Source: Microbispora hainanensis (lineage in GTDB: Bacteria; Actinomycetota; Actinomycetes; Streptosporangiales; Streptosporangiaceae). Taken from it: a stretch of 64,000 nt of DNA. The notes beneath the pieces were generated by a model, which was given only the letters and a program-made list of their open reading frames with translations, ran no database searches and had not been told where the DNA came from. Location: assembly GCF_036186745.1 (NCBI RefSeq), contig NZ_CP108086.1:1736001-1800000 (forward strand), written 5' to 3'. Numbering within the stretch: the first letter of the stretch is position 1; every line of letters begins with the position of its first letter. Below are positions 12,013-19,739 of this stretch, piece after piece. The position numbers and the translations under genes are program-made.

Positions 12013-15000
12013 TCAGGGGTAGCTGACCACGTTGACCGGGACGGTGGCCGTGCCCTGGGCCGCGCCGCCCGTGTTGTTGATGACGTGGGCGATCGTTCCG
12101 ACGCCGCCCAGCGACACCGTGAGCAGGTCATGGAACTTCACACCCGTCTTGTCGGGCACCTCGAAGCCGCGATCGGCGACGATCGAGGGGTCGGTGCTGA
12201 AGTTGCAGTAGCTGCCCATGCCCCAGGCCTCGTGCGTGTTCACGTTGTCGGCCACCTTGTAGGCGGCGTAGCCCCGGGTCGAGCCGTTCATCCAGGACGC
12301 CTGGTTCGGCGGGTCGTAGGGCAGCTCGTTCTGGAAGAAGATCGTCCTGCCGCCCTCGCCGTTCCAGATCACCTCGTACTTCTTGTAGTGCTCGACGAAC
12401 AGGCCGTACGCGATGACGTTGTCGCCGTTGACGATCACGCCGGTGTCCGCCGGGTTGGTGTTCCAGCCCACGCCCGCGCCGTGGTCGGCCCGCCACGCCC
12501 AGATGTGGTCGATGATCGTGTTGTCGCTGTTCACGACCAGGCTCGTCGTGGCCGAGCCGGGTCCCGCGCCGCCGATCCGGAAGAACACGTCCTGCACCGA
12601 GATCGGGTTGGCGGCGTGGCTCCCCGAGGCGCCGTCGGGGCCGATCCGCAGCAGCACCGGCGAGTTGACCGTGCCGGCGTCGAAGAGCAGACCGGCGATC
12701 TTCACGCCGTCGACGTCCGCGACATTCATCGCGACGACCCCGTTGTCCGGGATCAGGGTGGCGTAGCCGAGCCCGAGCACCACCGTGTTCGCCCTGGTCA
12801 CGTTGAGCGTCTGGTTGAGGTGATAGACGCCAGGCGTGAACAGCAGGTTGAGGCCCTGGCTCAGCGCCTGGTTGAGGGTGGCGGCGCTGTCGGACGGCTT
12901 GGCGACGTAGAACTGCGTCAGCGGGATCGACGAGCCCGGGGTCGGGCCGTTCGCCCAGGTCACGCCGCTCGAGTTCGTCCGCGGCGACGGGACGAACACG
13001 CGGTAGGCGCCGCCCGAGTCCACGTACAGGTACGGCTTCTCCCGGGTGACGGGGCTGGTCGCCAGCGTCGTGTAGGGCGGGTTGGGGAAGCTCTGCGCCG
13101 GAGCGCCGACGACGCCGGAGAACACCATGTTCCACACCGCGTTGGTCCAGCCGCCGATGGTGCTGTCGCGGGTGAACCACTGCTGCTGGGAGTACGGGCC
13201 GACCGTGCCGTCGATCTTGCTGTCGGCGATGTAGCCGCCGCTGGCCCAGCCGTACCCGTTGGGGGCGAGGTTCAGCCCGCCGCGCACGTGGATCCGCCGG
13301 AACGGCGCGGCCTGGGCCACGGCCCAGCGGTCGGTGCCGTTGACCGGCACGACGGCCAGGTTCTCCGCCGACCGCCAGAAGTTCTGGGTGGCGTTGCCGT
13401 TGAACCATCCGGCGTCGACGGTGATGTCACCGTTGATCGTCACGTCGTCGGGCGACTGGCCGAGGCCGGAGATCGAGGTGTAGAAGCCGATCTGGGCGTT
13501 GAGGCCGCTGTAGGTGCCCGGCTTGAACAGCAGCGCGTAGCGCTCGCTGCCGAACTGGTTCGACTCCTGCTGACTGAAGATCGTGTCGAGCGTGTTCTGG
13601 ATGCTCGCGCTCGACATCGACGGGTCGAAGATCTTCACGTTCGGCCCGAGGTCGCCGCCACCCGGCAGGCCGGGACCGCCGTCGTCACCGCCGCCGGTGG
13701 TGTTGACGGCGAACTCCCAGAGCGAGTAGCCGTACGCCGTGGCCCTGGTCAGGCCGTACATCCGGACGTAGCGGCCGGTCGCCGACACGTCGAGCGACTG
13801 CGTCCCGGCGACGCCGTTGACCGTGGCGGTCGCGTCCGACCAAGTGGACCCGTCGGCCGAGACCTGGATCTTGAACGTCTGGGCGCGTGCGGTCTCCCAG
13901 TTGAGCACGACCCGGCAGATCTGCTGCGAACTGCCGAGATCCACCTGGATCCACTGCGGATCACTGAACGCGCTCGACCACCGGGTGCCGGCATCGCCGT
14001 CGAACGCCGCCGACGCCGGGGACGCGGCGTTCTCGGTCGAGGAGGCCGACGCGGTCTTACCCTGCGCGACGTTGGTGGTGCCGCAGGTGGTCCCACCGCC
14101 ACCCGTCTCCGTGTTGACGGCGAACTCCCAGAGCGAGTAGCCGTACGCCGTGGCGCGGGTGAGCCCGTACATCCGGACGTAGCGGCCGGTCGCCGACACG
14201 TCGAGCGACTGCGTCCCGGCGACGCCGTTGACCGTGGCGGTCGCGTCCGACCAAGTGGACCCGTCGGCCGAGACCTGGATCTTGAACGTCTGGGCGCGTG
14301 CGGTCTCCCAGTTGAGCACGACCCGGCAGATCTGCTGCGAACTGCCGAGATCCACCTGGATCCACTGCGGATCACTGAACGCGCTCGACCACCGGGTGCC
14401 GGCATCGCCGTCGAACGCCGCCGACGCCGGGGACGCGGCGTTCTCGGTCGAGGAGGCCGACGCGGTCTTACCCTGCGCGACGTTGGTGGTGCCGCAGGTG
14501 GTCCCACCGCCACCCGTCTCCGTGTTGACGGCGAACTCCCAGAGCGAGTAGCCGTACGCCGTGGCGCGGGTGAGCCCGTACATCCGGACGTAGCGGCCGG
14601 TCGCCGACACGTCGAGCGACTGCGTCCCGGCGACGCCGTTGACCGTGGCGGTCGCGTCCGACCAAGTGGACCCGTCGGCCGAGACCTGGATCTTGAACGT
14701 CTGGGCGCGTGCGGTCTCCCAGTTGAGCACGACCCGGCAGATCTGCTGCGAACTGCCGAGATCCACCTGGATCCACTGCGGATCACTGAACGCGCTCGAC
14801 CACCGGGTGCCGGCATCGCCGTCGAACGCCGCCGACGCCGGCGTCCCGGCGTTCTCGGTCGAGGAGGCCGACGCGGTCTTGCCCTGCGCGACGTTGGTGG
14901 TGCCGCAGGCCGCCGCCGCGGCGGTGTAGGTGGCGGGGACGACGCCGGTCACGGCCGCGAAGGTCGCCAGCGCCACGAGCCCGGCCGCGACCAGGCCGGA

Positions 15001-15060
15001 GCGCCCGCGCCGCCTGCGCGGCCGTCCGTGCGCGGGGTGAGGCGGGGAGGATGGAGGCAT
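12013..15060 (-). CDS. Secreted beta-helix protein with three F5/8 type C (discoidin) domains
   Basis: A 1015-aa exported protein. An arginine-rich N-terminus (RPRRRRGR) and hydrophobic stretch ending in alanines (about residues 22-51) form a signal peptide. Three tandem F5/8 type C modules of 137 residues (52-188, 189-325, 326-450) each carry WIQVDLGSSQQICRVVLNWE and RYVRMYGLTRATAYGYSLWE and probably bind carbohydrate. Residues 470-1015 read as a right-handed beta-helix with repeats such as LLFKPGTYSGLNA and NTIIDHIWAWRADHGAGVGW. Similar Streptomyces proteins are often labelled 'adenylyl cyclase' or coagulation-factor-domain proteins, but polysaccharide degradation (GH55- or GH87-like) is more plausible. 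The exact family is not certain. A LacI-type operator lies upstream. Confidence 0.8.
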   Translation of the reverse strand: MPPSSPPHPAHGRPRRRRGRSGLVAAGLVALATFAAVTGVVPATYTAAAAACGTTNVAQGKTASASSTENAGTPASAAFDGDAGTRWSSAFSDPQWIQVDLGSSQQICRVVLNWETARAQTFKIQVSADGSTWSDATATVNGVAGTQSLDVSATGRYVRMYGLTRATAYGYSLWEFAVNTETGGGGTTCGTTNVAQGKTASASSTENAASPASAAFDGDAGTRWSSAFSDPQWIQVDLGSSQQICRVVLNWETARAQTFKIQVSADGSTWSDATATVNGVAGTQSLDVSATGRYVRMYGLTRATAYGYSLWEFAVNTETGGGGTTCGTTNVAQGKTASASSTENAASPASAAFDGDAGTRWSSAFSDPQWIQVDLGSSQQICRVVLNWETARAQTFKIQVSADGSTWSDATATVNGVAGTQSLDVSATGRYVRMYGLTRATAYGYSLWEFAVNTTGGGDDGGPGLPGGGDLGPNVKIFDPSMSSASIQNTLDTIFSQQESNQFGSERYALLFKPGTYSGLNAQIGFYTSISGLGQSPDDVTINGDITVDAGWFNGNATQNFWRSAENLAVVPVNGTDRWAVAQAAPFRRIHVRGGLNLAPNGYGWASGGYIADSKIDGTVGPYSQQQWFTRDSTIGGWTNAVWNMVFSGVVGAPAQSFPNPPYTTLATSPVTREKPYLYVDSGGAYRVFVPSPRTNSSGVTWANGPTPGSSIPLTQFYVAKPSDSAATLNQALSQGLNLLFTPGVYHLNQTLNVTRANTVVLGLGYATLIPDNGVVAMNVADVDGVKIAGLLFDAGTVNSPVLLRIGPDGASGSHAANPISVQDVFFRIGGAGPGSATTSLVVNSDNTIIDHIWAWRADHGAGVGWNTNPADTGVIVNGDNVIAYGLFVEHYKKYEVIWNGEGGRTIFFQNELPYDPPNQASWMNGSTRGYAAYKVADNVNTHEAWGMGSYCNFSTDPSIVADRGFEVPDKTGVKFHDLLTVSLGGVGTIAHVINNTGGAAQGTATVPVNVVSYP
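13700..14907 (-). repeat. Three 411-bp tandem repeats encoding F5/8 type C modules
   Basis: Units at 14497-14907, 14086-14496 and about 13700-14085 are nearly identical at DNA level, including third codon positions. The few visible differences are the codons for G-T versus A-S near the start of unit 1 and the end of unit 3. This implies very recent duplication or ongoing gene conversion. The copy number could vary or be mis-assembled. Confidence 0.92.
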
Positions 15061-15499
15061 GTACGTCTCCTCGGTGCGGAGCCCCTCGGGCGAGGGTGCG
15101 GGGGATGAGAGAGGTCCAGCGGCATGAGCGTGCGCCCCCTGATCGCTTATGTCAAGGCTTAGTTCACGACCAGAATTATCGGTTGACTCCGGCGCCCCGG
15201 CGGATGTTAGTCTCCGGGAGAGCGCTCTCCAACGTCACGAGTCCGACCGATTCCCCGCCCGTTAACACTGCCGGATCACCCGCGGCCGCCGCTCCCCTTC
15301 CCCTCGCGCGGCGCCCGCCTCCGGGGCACTTCGGCGCGCGGCTCGGTCCCGGCATGCACAAGGAGGTCCCGTAAGGCGTGCCTCATCCCCCCGCCACGCG
15401 CGGGGTTTCCTACGTCGCCCGGCCGCGTGCGGGGTCGCATGAAGCCCGGCCAGCGCCCGGCCGCGTGCAGGGCCCTTCCGTGAAGCCCGGGCCGTGTCG
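15061..15499. other. Intergenic region between secreted protein and ROK gene
   Basis: A 439-bp stretch without a convincing gene. It holds the promoter side of the secreted-protein gene with a LacI-type operator, and a GC-rich part (15417-15495) in which CCCGGCCGCGTGC occurs twice and GAAGCCCGG twice. No regular hairpin terminator stands out. Confidence 0.6.
15217..15230. promoter_or_regulatory. LacI-family operator palindrome
   Basis: GGAGAGCGCTCTCC is a perfect 14-bp palindrome with the central CG step typical of LacI/GalR operators. It lies 157 bp upstream of the secreted-protein start, and similar sites control carbohydrate hydrolases in Streptomyces and Thermobifida. The adjacent regulator is a ROK protein, not LacI, so the repressor is probably encoded elsewhere. 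Confidence 0.6.
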
Positions 15500-16684
15500 T
15501 CAGCCGGCGGCGGTGATCCGCGCGACCTGCGGCGCGTTCAGGAACTCCTCCAGCACGAGCGTGGCGGCCCCGAGCGCGACCGCGTCGGGGCCGAGGCGGC
15601 CCAGCACGATCGACGTCGCGGCGTACGGCTCGGCCAGCGAGTTGGCGGCGGTGGCGCGGCGAATGTCGGGCAGCAGGCTCTCGCCGAGCTGGACCCCCAC
15701 CCAGCCGCCTATCACGATCTTCTCGGGGTTGATCAGGTTGACCAGGTTGGCCAGGCCCACGCCCAGATAGGTGACGGTCTCCTCGACCACCGAAGAATTC
15801 GAGGCCAGTACGCCCGCGAGGTCCTCCTCCCAGTCGCCCCGCGAGGTGACTCCCGCCCGGTCGAGGATGGCCTCGATCCCGATGTACGCCTCCAGGCAGC
15901 CGCGGCCGCCGCAGCGGCAGGGCCGCCCGTTCGCCACGATCTTGGTGTGGCCCCACTCCCCGGCGCTGCTGCTGACCCCGCGGAACGTGGTGCCGTCGGC
16001 CACGATGGTCGCGCCCACCCCCACGCCGAGCAGCACGATGACCGCCTCCGAGGCGCCCCGGCCCGAGCCGAACCACAGCTCGGCCTGGCCCATCGTCTTG
16101 GCGCCGTTGTCCACGTACAGCGGGAGCGAGGTCCCCCGGCGCAGGAGCGCTCCAAGCGGCACGCCGTCCCAGCCGAAGGTCTTGGCGTGGATGACGCCGT
16201 CGGCGCCCGGCTCGACTATGCCGGGAACCCCCACGCCGATGCCGAGCACCTGCTCCGGGGACACCCCGGCGTCCGACAGCACGACGTCGACCCCGGCGAG
16301 GATGTGCCGGGCGATCAGCTCGGGATCGTGGCGGGCCGGCCGCAGCATGTAGTCCACCTTGGCCCGCTCGGTCATCTCCAGGTCGAACAGCCCGACCCGG
16401 ACGTGCGTCTCCGCCACGTCGACGCCGACCGCGAAGCCGTACTCGGGGTTGACCCGCAGCAGCACGCGGGGCCGGCCGCCGTCCGACTCCACCTGGCCCG
16501 CCTCGATGACGATGTTCTCGCCCAGCAGGTCGGCGGTCATCGTGCTGACCGTGGCGGCGCTCAGCCCGGTGCGGGCGGTGAGGTCGTTTCTGCTGGTCGG
16601 GCCGGAGAAGTAGAGCGTGCGCAGCAACACGGCCCGGTTGCCCCTGCGGATATCCCGAACCGTCCTGCGCTGAGGCCTCGCCAT
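15500..16684 (-). CDS. ROK family transcriptional regulator
   Basis: A 394-aa repressor-type ROK protein. An N-terminal winged helix (RNDLTARTGLSAATVSTMTADLL, about residues 35-60) precedes the sugar-kinase-like fold with VGVDVAETHVRVGLFDLE, GIGVGVPGIVE and the zinc motif CRCGGRGCLEAYIG. ROK regulators usually sense sugars or sugar phosphates, which suits the neighbouring secreted carbohydrate-active protein. The start ATG at 16684 has GGGGAGG 6 nt upstream; a GTG two codons earlier lies too close to it. Confidence 0.88.
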   Translation of the reverse strand: MARPQRRTVRDIRRGNRAVLLRTLYFSGPTSRNDLTARTGLSAATVSTMTADLLGENIVIEAGQVESDGGRPRVLLRVNPEYGFAVGVDVAETHVRVGLFDLEMTERAKVDYMLRPARHDPELIARHILAGVDVVLSDAGVSPEQVLGIGVGVPGIVEPGADGVIHAKTFGWDGVPLGALLRRGTSLPLYVDNGAKTMGQAELWFGSGRGASEAVIVLLGVGVGATIVADGTTFRGVSSSAGEWGHTKIVANGRPCRCGGRGCLEAYIGIEAILDRAGVTSRGDWEEDLAGVLASNSSVVEETVTYLGVGLANLVNLINPEKIVIGGWVGVQLGESLLPDIRRATAANSLAEPYAATSIVLGRLGPDAVALGAATLVLEEFLNAPQVARITAAG

Positions 16685-16868
16685 GACCACCCTCCCCGTC
16701 GCGACACGGTCATCTTAGTTCAGAGGCGAAAACAAGCACCTCCGCCCTTGTCCGACCTCTTCACCGTGCCATCTCCGGATTACCCGTCCATTACGACGCG
16801 GTGTCGTCCCCACCCTTCTTCCAGACCGTGAACTGACACCGCATGCGCCCCGCGGCTACTCCGCTCCG

Positions 16869-17021
16869 GTGATCGGCTCCCACCCCGTCGCGGACGGCCG
16901 CATGGTCGAGGCGTTTCTGGCGAGCAGCGCAGGGACCTCGGACTCGGCGTTCGAGACCGACGTCACGGCAGCGCGAGAACGCCTCCGCGACGAGATGCGG
17001 AGCACGCGGCCCGACGCCTGA
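16869..17021 (+). CDS. Possible 50-aa small protein or gene remnant
   Basis: A 51-codon reading frame starts at GTG 16869 and ends at TGA 17019-17021 inside a 373-bp gap. The product has an acidic, helical C-terminus with FETDVTAARERLRDEMRS. There is no clear ribosome site and no domain is recognised. It could be the 3' end of a decayed gene. Little else can be supported in 16685-17057. Confidence 0.2.
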   Translation: MIGSHPVADGRMVEAFLASSAGTSDSAFETDVTAARERLRDEMRSTRPDA

Positions 17022-17057
17022 CGGCGGCCACCGGGCGGCGTCAGCAGGAAGACGCGG

Positions 17058-17627
17058 TCAGCACAGGGTGCCGGCGGCGCGGAGCTCGATGATCGTCTGG
17101 CGGGCGAGCTCGCCGAAGTCGTCGCCGCCGGTCGTGGCGCTCCAGCGCTCGTAGGCGATTTTCATGGCCAGCGCGCCCAGTTGCGCGGCCACGGACGCGG
17201 TCAGGCCCGGCACTCCGCGCCGCGTGAGCGCGTCGGCCATCGACGCGGTGAGGCCGAGGCCCTTCAGCGCCTCGCGTTCCTGCAGTTCAGGGTGGGCGGC
17301 GATCACCGCCAGCCTGCGGGCGGCGAATTCGCGGCGGTCGGGGGTGAAGACCTCCTTCCCGACCACGTCGAGAGCGTGCGCCACCGCCTCCAACGGCGTG
17401 GCGGTCGCGGGCGCCTCGGCGATGCCCTTGGCGAGCAGGCCGCTCATCGTGTCTCCGCCGAAGAGCACTTCCCGCTTGTCCGGGAAGTGGCGGAAGAAGG
17501 TGCTCTTCGTCAGCCCGGCACGCTCCGCGATCTCGATGACGGTCGTGTTCTCGTAGCCCCGCTCCTCGAAGAGTTCGAGGGCGGCGAGGATCAGTCGTTC
17601 CGACGCGTTGGGCTGCCAGCGGGCCAT
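17058..17627 (-). CDS. TetR family repressor
   Basis: A 189-aa one-component regulator. The N-terminal helix-turn-helix (ILAALELFEERGYENTTVIE, then AERAGLTKSTFFRHFPDK) is textbook TetR; the C-terminal ligand domain is not specific. It is divergent from an NADP-dependent oxidoreductase gene with an 81-bp intergenic region that contains two GGGAC-N3-GTCCC boxes, so it very probably represses itself and the oxidoreductase. The inducer is unknown but may be a quinone or enone substrate. Confidence 0.9.
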   Translation of the reverse strand: MARWQPNASERLILAALELFEERGYENTTVIEIAERAGLTKSTFFRHFPDKREVLFGGDTMSGLLAKGIAEAPATATPLEAVAHALDVVGKEVFTPDRREFAARRLAVIAAHPELQEREALKGLGLTASMADALTRRGVPGLTASVAAQLGALAMKIAYERWSATTGGDDFGELARQTIIELRAAGTLC

Positions 17628-17640
17628 GAGGCAAGTGTAC

Positions 17641-17685
17641 GGGACTTGGTCCCATCACTCATGTATGGTGATGGGACCAAGTCCC
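17641..17685. promoter_or_regulatory. TetR operator: two mirrored GGGAC-N3-GTCCC boxes
   Basis: GGGACTTGGTCCCATCAC (17641-17658) and its exact complement (17668-17685) form an 18-bp perfect inverted repeat with a 9-bp spacer. Each arm contains its own partial palindrome GGGAC-N3-GTCCC. The site occupies the divergent promoter region between the TetR and oxidoreductase genes, 13 bp from the tetR start. Confidence 0.85.
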
Positions 17686-17708
17686 ATCAGTGCTGTCCGG
17701 AGGTCCCC

Positions 17709-18644
17709 ATGAGCCGAGCCGTCGTTTACGAGACGTTCGGAGGTCCCGAGGTGCTGGAGCTGCGCGACGTCCCGGAGCCGCACGCCGGTCCGGGCGAGGT
17801 ACGCGTCCGCGTGACGGCCGCCGGCCTGAACCCGATGGACTGGATCATCACCTCGACCCCCGAGGCGGCCACGATGTTCGGTCTCACCCTGCCGTCCGGC
17901 TTCGGCTACGACTTCGCGGGCGTCGTCGACGAGGCCGGCGAAGGGGCCTGCGAAGGGGCCGGCGGTTTCGCCGTGGGCGACCGTGTCTACGGAGGCGCGA
18001 TGGCGAGGGCCGCCGCCGACTTCCTGGTGATGAAGGCTCCGGCGCCCGGCGCGTTGTTCCACACGCCGGACGGCATCGGCGACGAGGTGGCGGCCACGCT
18101 CCCGGTGGCCGGTCTGACCGCCGTCGCCGCTCTGGACGCGATCGGCCTGCGATCCGGCGACACCCTCCTGGTCGGCGGCGCGGCCGGCGGCGTCGGCGTG
18201 TTCGCCGTACAGCTCGCGCGGCTCGCCGGCGCAAGGGTGATCGGGACCGCCGCGGAGGGCACGTTCGACTTCCTGCGATCACTGGGCGCGGAGCCCGTGA
18301 CCTACGGCCCGGGGCTCGCGGACCGGGTGCGGGCGCTGGCTCCCGGTGGTGTGACCGCCGCGACGGACCTGTTCGGCACCGAGACGGCCGAGGCGGCGCT
18401 CGCGCTCGGCGTGTCACCCGAGCGGATCTCCACGATCGCCGCGGGCCCGAACCCTCCCGGCGGCGTACGCGCGACCGGGGGCGAGCAGGCCACCCCTGCC
18501 GACCTGGAGCGGATCACCGACGCGATCCTCGCCGGCGCGATCACCGTGCCCATCGCCGCGACCTTCCCGATCGAGCGGATCCGCGACGCCGTGACGCTGC
18601 AGGCCGGACGCCACGTCCACGGCAAGATCGTGATCACGCTGTGA
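17709..18644 (+). CDS. NADP-dependent zinc-free oxidoreductase (quinone oxidoreductase-like)
   Basis: A 311-aa medium-chain dehydrogenase/reductase. It starts MSRAVVYETFGGPEVLEL, keeps the GroES-like fold (GFGYDFAGVVDEAGE) and the NADP loop LLVGGAAGGVGVFAVQLA, and lacks the structural and catalytic zinc ligands, which places it with quinone oxidoreductases and enoyl reductases. An internal EGACEGAGG stretch looks like a small tandem duplication. The ATG has GGAGG 5 nt upstream and lies 24 bp after the TetR operator. Confidence 0.85.
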   Translation: MSRAVVYETFGGPEVLELRDVPEPHAGPGEVRVRVTAAGLNPMDWIITSTPEAATMFGLTLPSGFGYDFAGVVDEAGEGACEGAGGFAVGDRVYGGAMARAAADFLVMKAPAPGALFHTPDGIGDEVAATLPVAGLTAVAALDAIGLRSGDTLLVGGAAGGVGVFAVQLARLAGARVIGTAAEGTFDFLRSLGAEPVTYGPGLADRVRALAPGGVTAATDLFGTETAEAALALGVSPERISTIAAGPNPPGGVRATGGEQATPADLERITDAILAGAITVPIAATFPIERIRDAVTLQAGRHVHGKIVITL

Positions 18645-18653
18645 CTCCGGCCG

Positions 18654-19730
18654 TCAGGCGCGGGCGGTCGCGAGTTCCTTCATGAGGGTGTCCACGAGGG
18701 CGGCGGCGGGGAGGTCGCGGCAGCGGCGGTAACCGTGGCCGCACCACAGCGCCATCGCCTCGGGGTCGCCGTGCTCGGCCGCCGCCCGGCGCAGGCCCTT
18801 CGTCAGGTGGTGCACCTGGGGGTAGTACGGGGGCGCCGACGCCTCGTGCTCGGCCATGAACCGGTTGGCCAGGCCGCGTGCCGTGCGTCCGGAAAATGCC
18901 CGGGTGAACGCGGTGCGGGTGAAGCGGGGGTCGGCGAGGGCGGCCCTGTGCACGGGATGCGTCCCGCTCTCCGGGGTGCGCAGGAACGCCGTGCCCAGTT
19001 GCGCGGCGACCGCGCCCGCGGCGAGGGCGGCGGCGACGTCCGCGCCGTCCATGATCCCCCCGGCCGCGACGAGCGGCACATCGGTCGTCTCACGCACGAG
19101 CCGCACGAGTTCCGGCAGGTCGTCGGGTGCCGTCCAGGAGTTCGGCCAGTCCGGCGGCGGGGTCAGGAAGGCCGCCTGGTGCCCGCCCGCTCCCGGGCCC
19201 TGCACCACCACCGCGTCGGCGCCGGCCTCGGCCGCCGCGACCGCCTCCCACGGGGTGTTGACCATGACCATGATCACGGCTCCGGTGTCGTGGAGACGGG
19301 CCGTCACCTCGGGCGGCGGGCAGCCGAAGGTGAAGGAGGCCACCGGCACGCGTTCGTCCACCAGCACGTCGATCTTGGCGTCCCACGCGTCGTCGTCCCA
19401 GGCGGGGGCCTCCGGCAGCGTCACGCCGTACCGCTCGGCCTCGGGGGCGAGCTCCTCGCGATAGCGGGCCACCGCCGCGTCGTCACCCGGCTCCCGCCGC
19501 GCCGCGAAGTCGGGGACGAAGACGTTCACCCCGAACGGCCGGTCCGTCCGCTCGCGCACCGCCGCGATGTCCCGGCGCACGTCCTCCGCCGTACGGTAAC
19601 CCGCGGCGAGGAACCCGAGGCCGCCCGCCCCGGACACCGCCGCCACCAGAGCCGGGGTGGACGGGCCGCCCGCCATGGGCGCCTGGATGATCGGGCTCGA
19701 CGGCCCGAAGGGAAGGGCGCGACCGGTCAC
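18654..19730 (-). CDS. Nitronate monooxygenase (NPD family)
   Basis: A 358-aa FMN-dependent enzyme that oxidises alkyl nitronates such as propionate-3-nitronate, releasing nitrite. It shows IIQAPMAGGPSTPALVAAV at the N-terminus, the catalytic-histidine motif GPGAGGHQ near residue 185, and the FMN phosphate loop AAGGIMDGADVAAALAAGA near 220. The GTG start has AGGAGG 4 nt upstream and lies 9 bp after the lyase stop, so it is the third gene of an operon with the lyase and the FAD monooxygenase. That context suggests it acts on, or detoxifies, nitro compounds made by those enzymes, for example 3-nitropropionate from decarboxylated nitrosuccinate. Confidence 0.87.
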   Translation of the reverse strand: MTGRALPFGPSSPIIQAPMAGGPSTPALVAAVSGAGGLGFLAAGYRTAEDVRRDIAAVRERTDRPFGVNVFVPDFAARREPGDDAAVARYREELAPEAERYGVTLPEAPAWDDDAWDAKIDVLVDERVPVASFTFGCPPPEVTARLHDTGAVIMVMVNTPWEAVAAAEAGADAVVVQGPGAGGHQAAFLTPPPDWPNSWTAPDDLPELVRLVRETTDVPLVAAGGIMDGADVAAALAAGAVAAQLGTAFLRTPESGTHPVHRAALADPRFTRTAFTRAFSGRTARGLANRFMAEHEASAPPYYPQVHHLTKGLRRAAAEHGDPEAMALWCGHGYRRCRDLPAAALVDTLMKELATARA

Positions 19731-19739
19731 GGTGCCTCC

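Noticed and set aside
13700-14907. Insertion sequence triplication
   Set aside because: The 411-bp units are in-frame protein domains, have no terminal inverted repeats and encode no transposase.
11950-15108. Very long plus-strand reading frame opposite the secreted beta-helix gene
   Set aside because: It is an antisense shadow produced by high GC. The translation is rich in R, G, V and D without any domain, whereas the opposite strand has signal peptide and repeated F5/8 modules.
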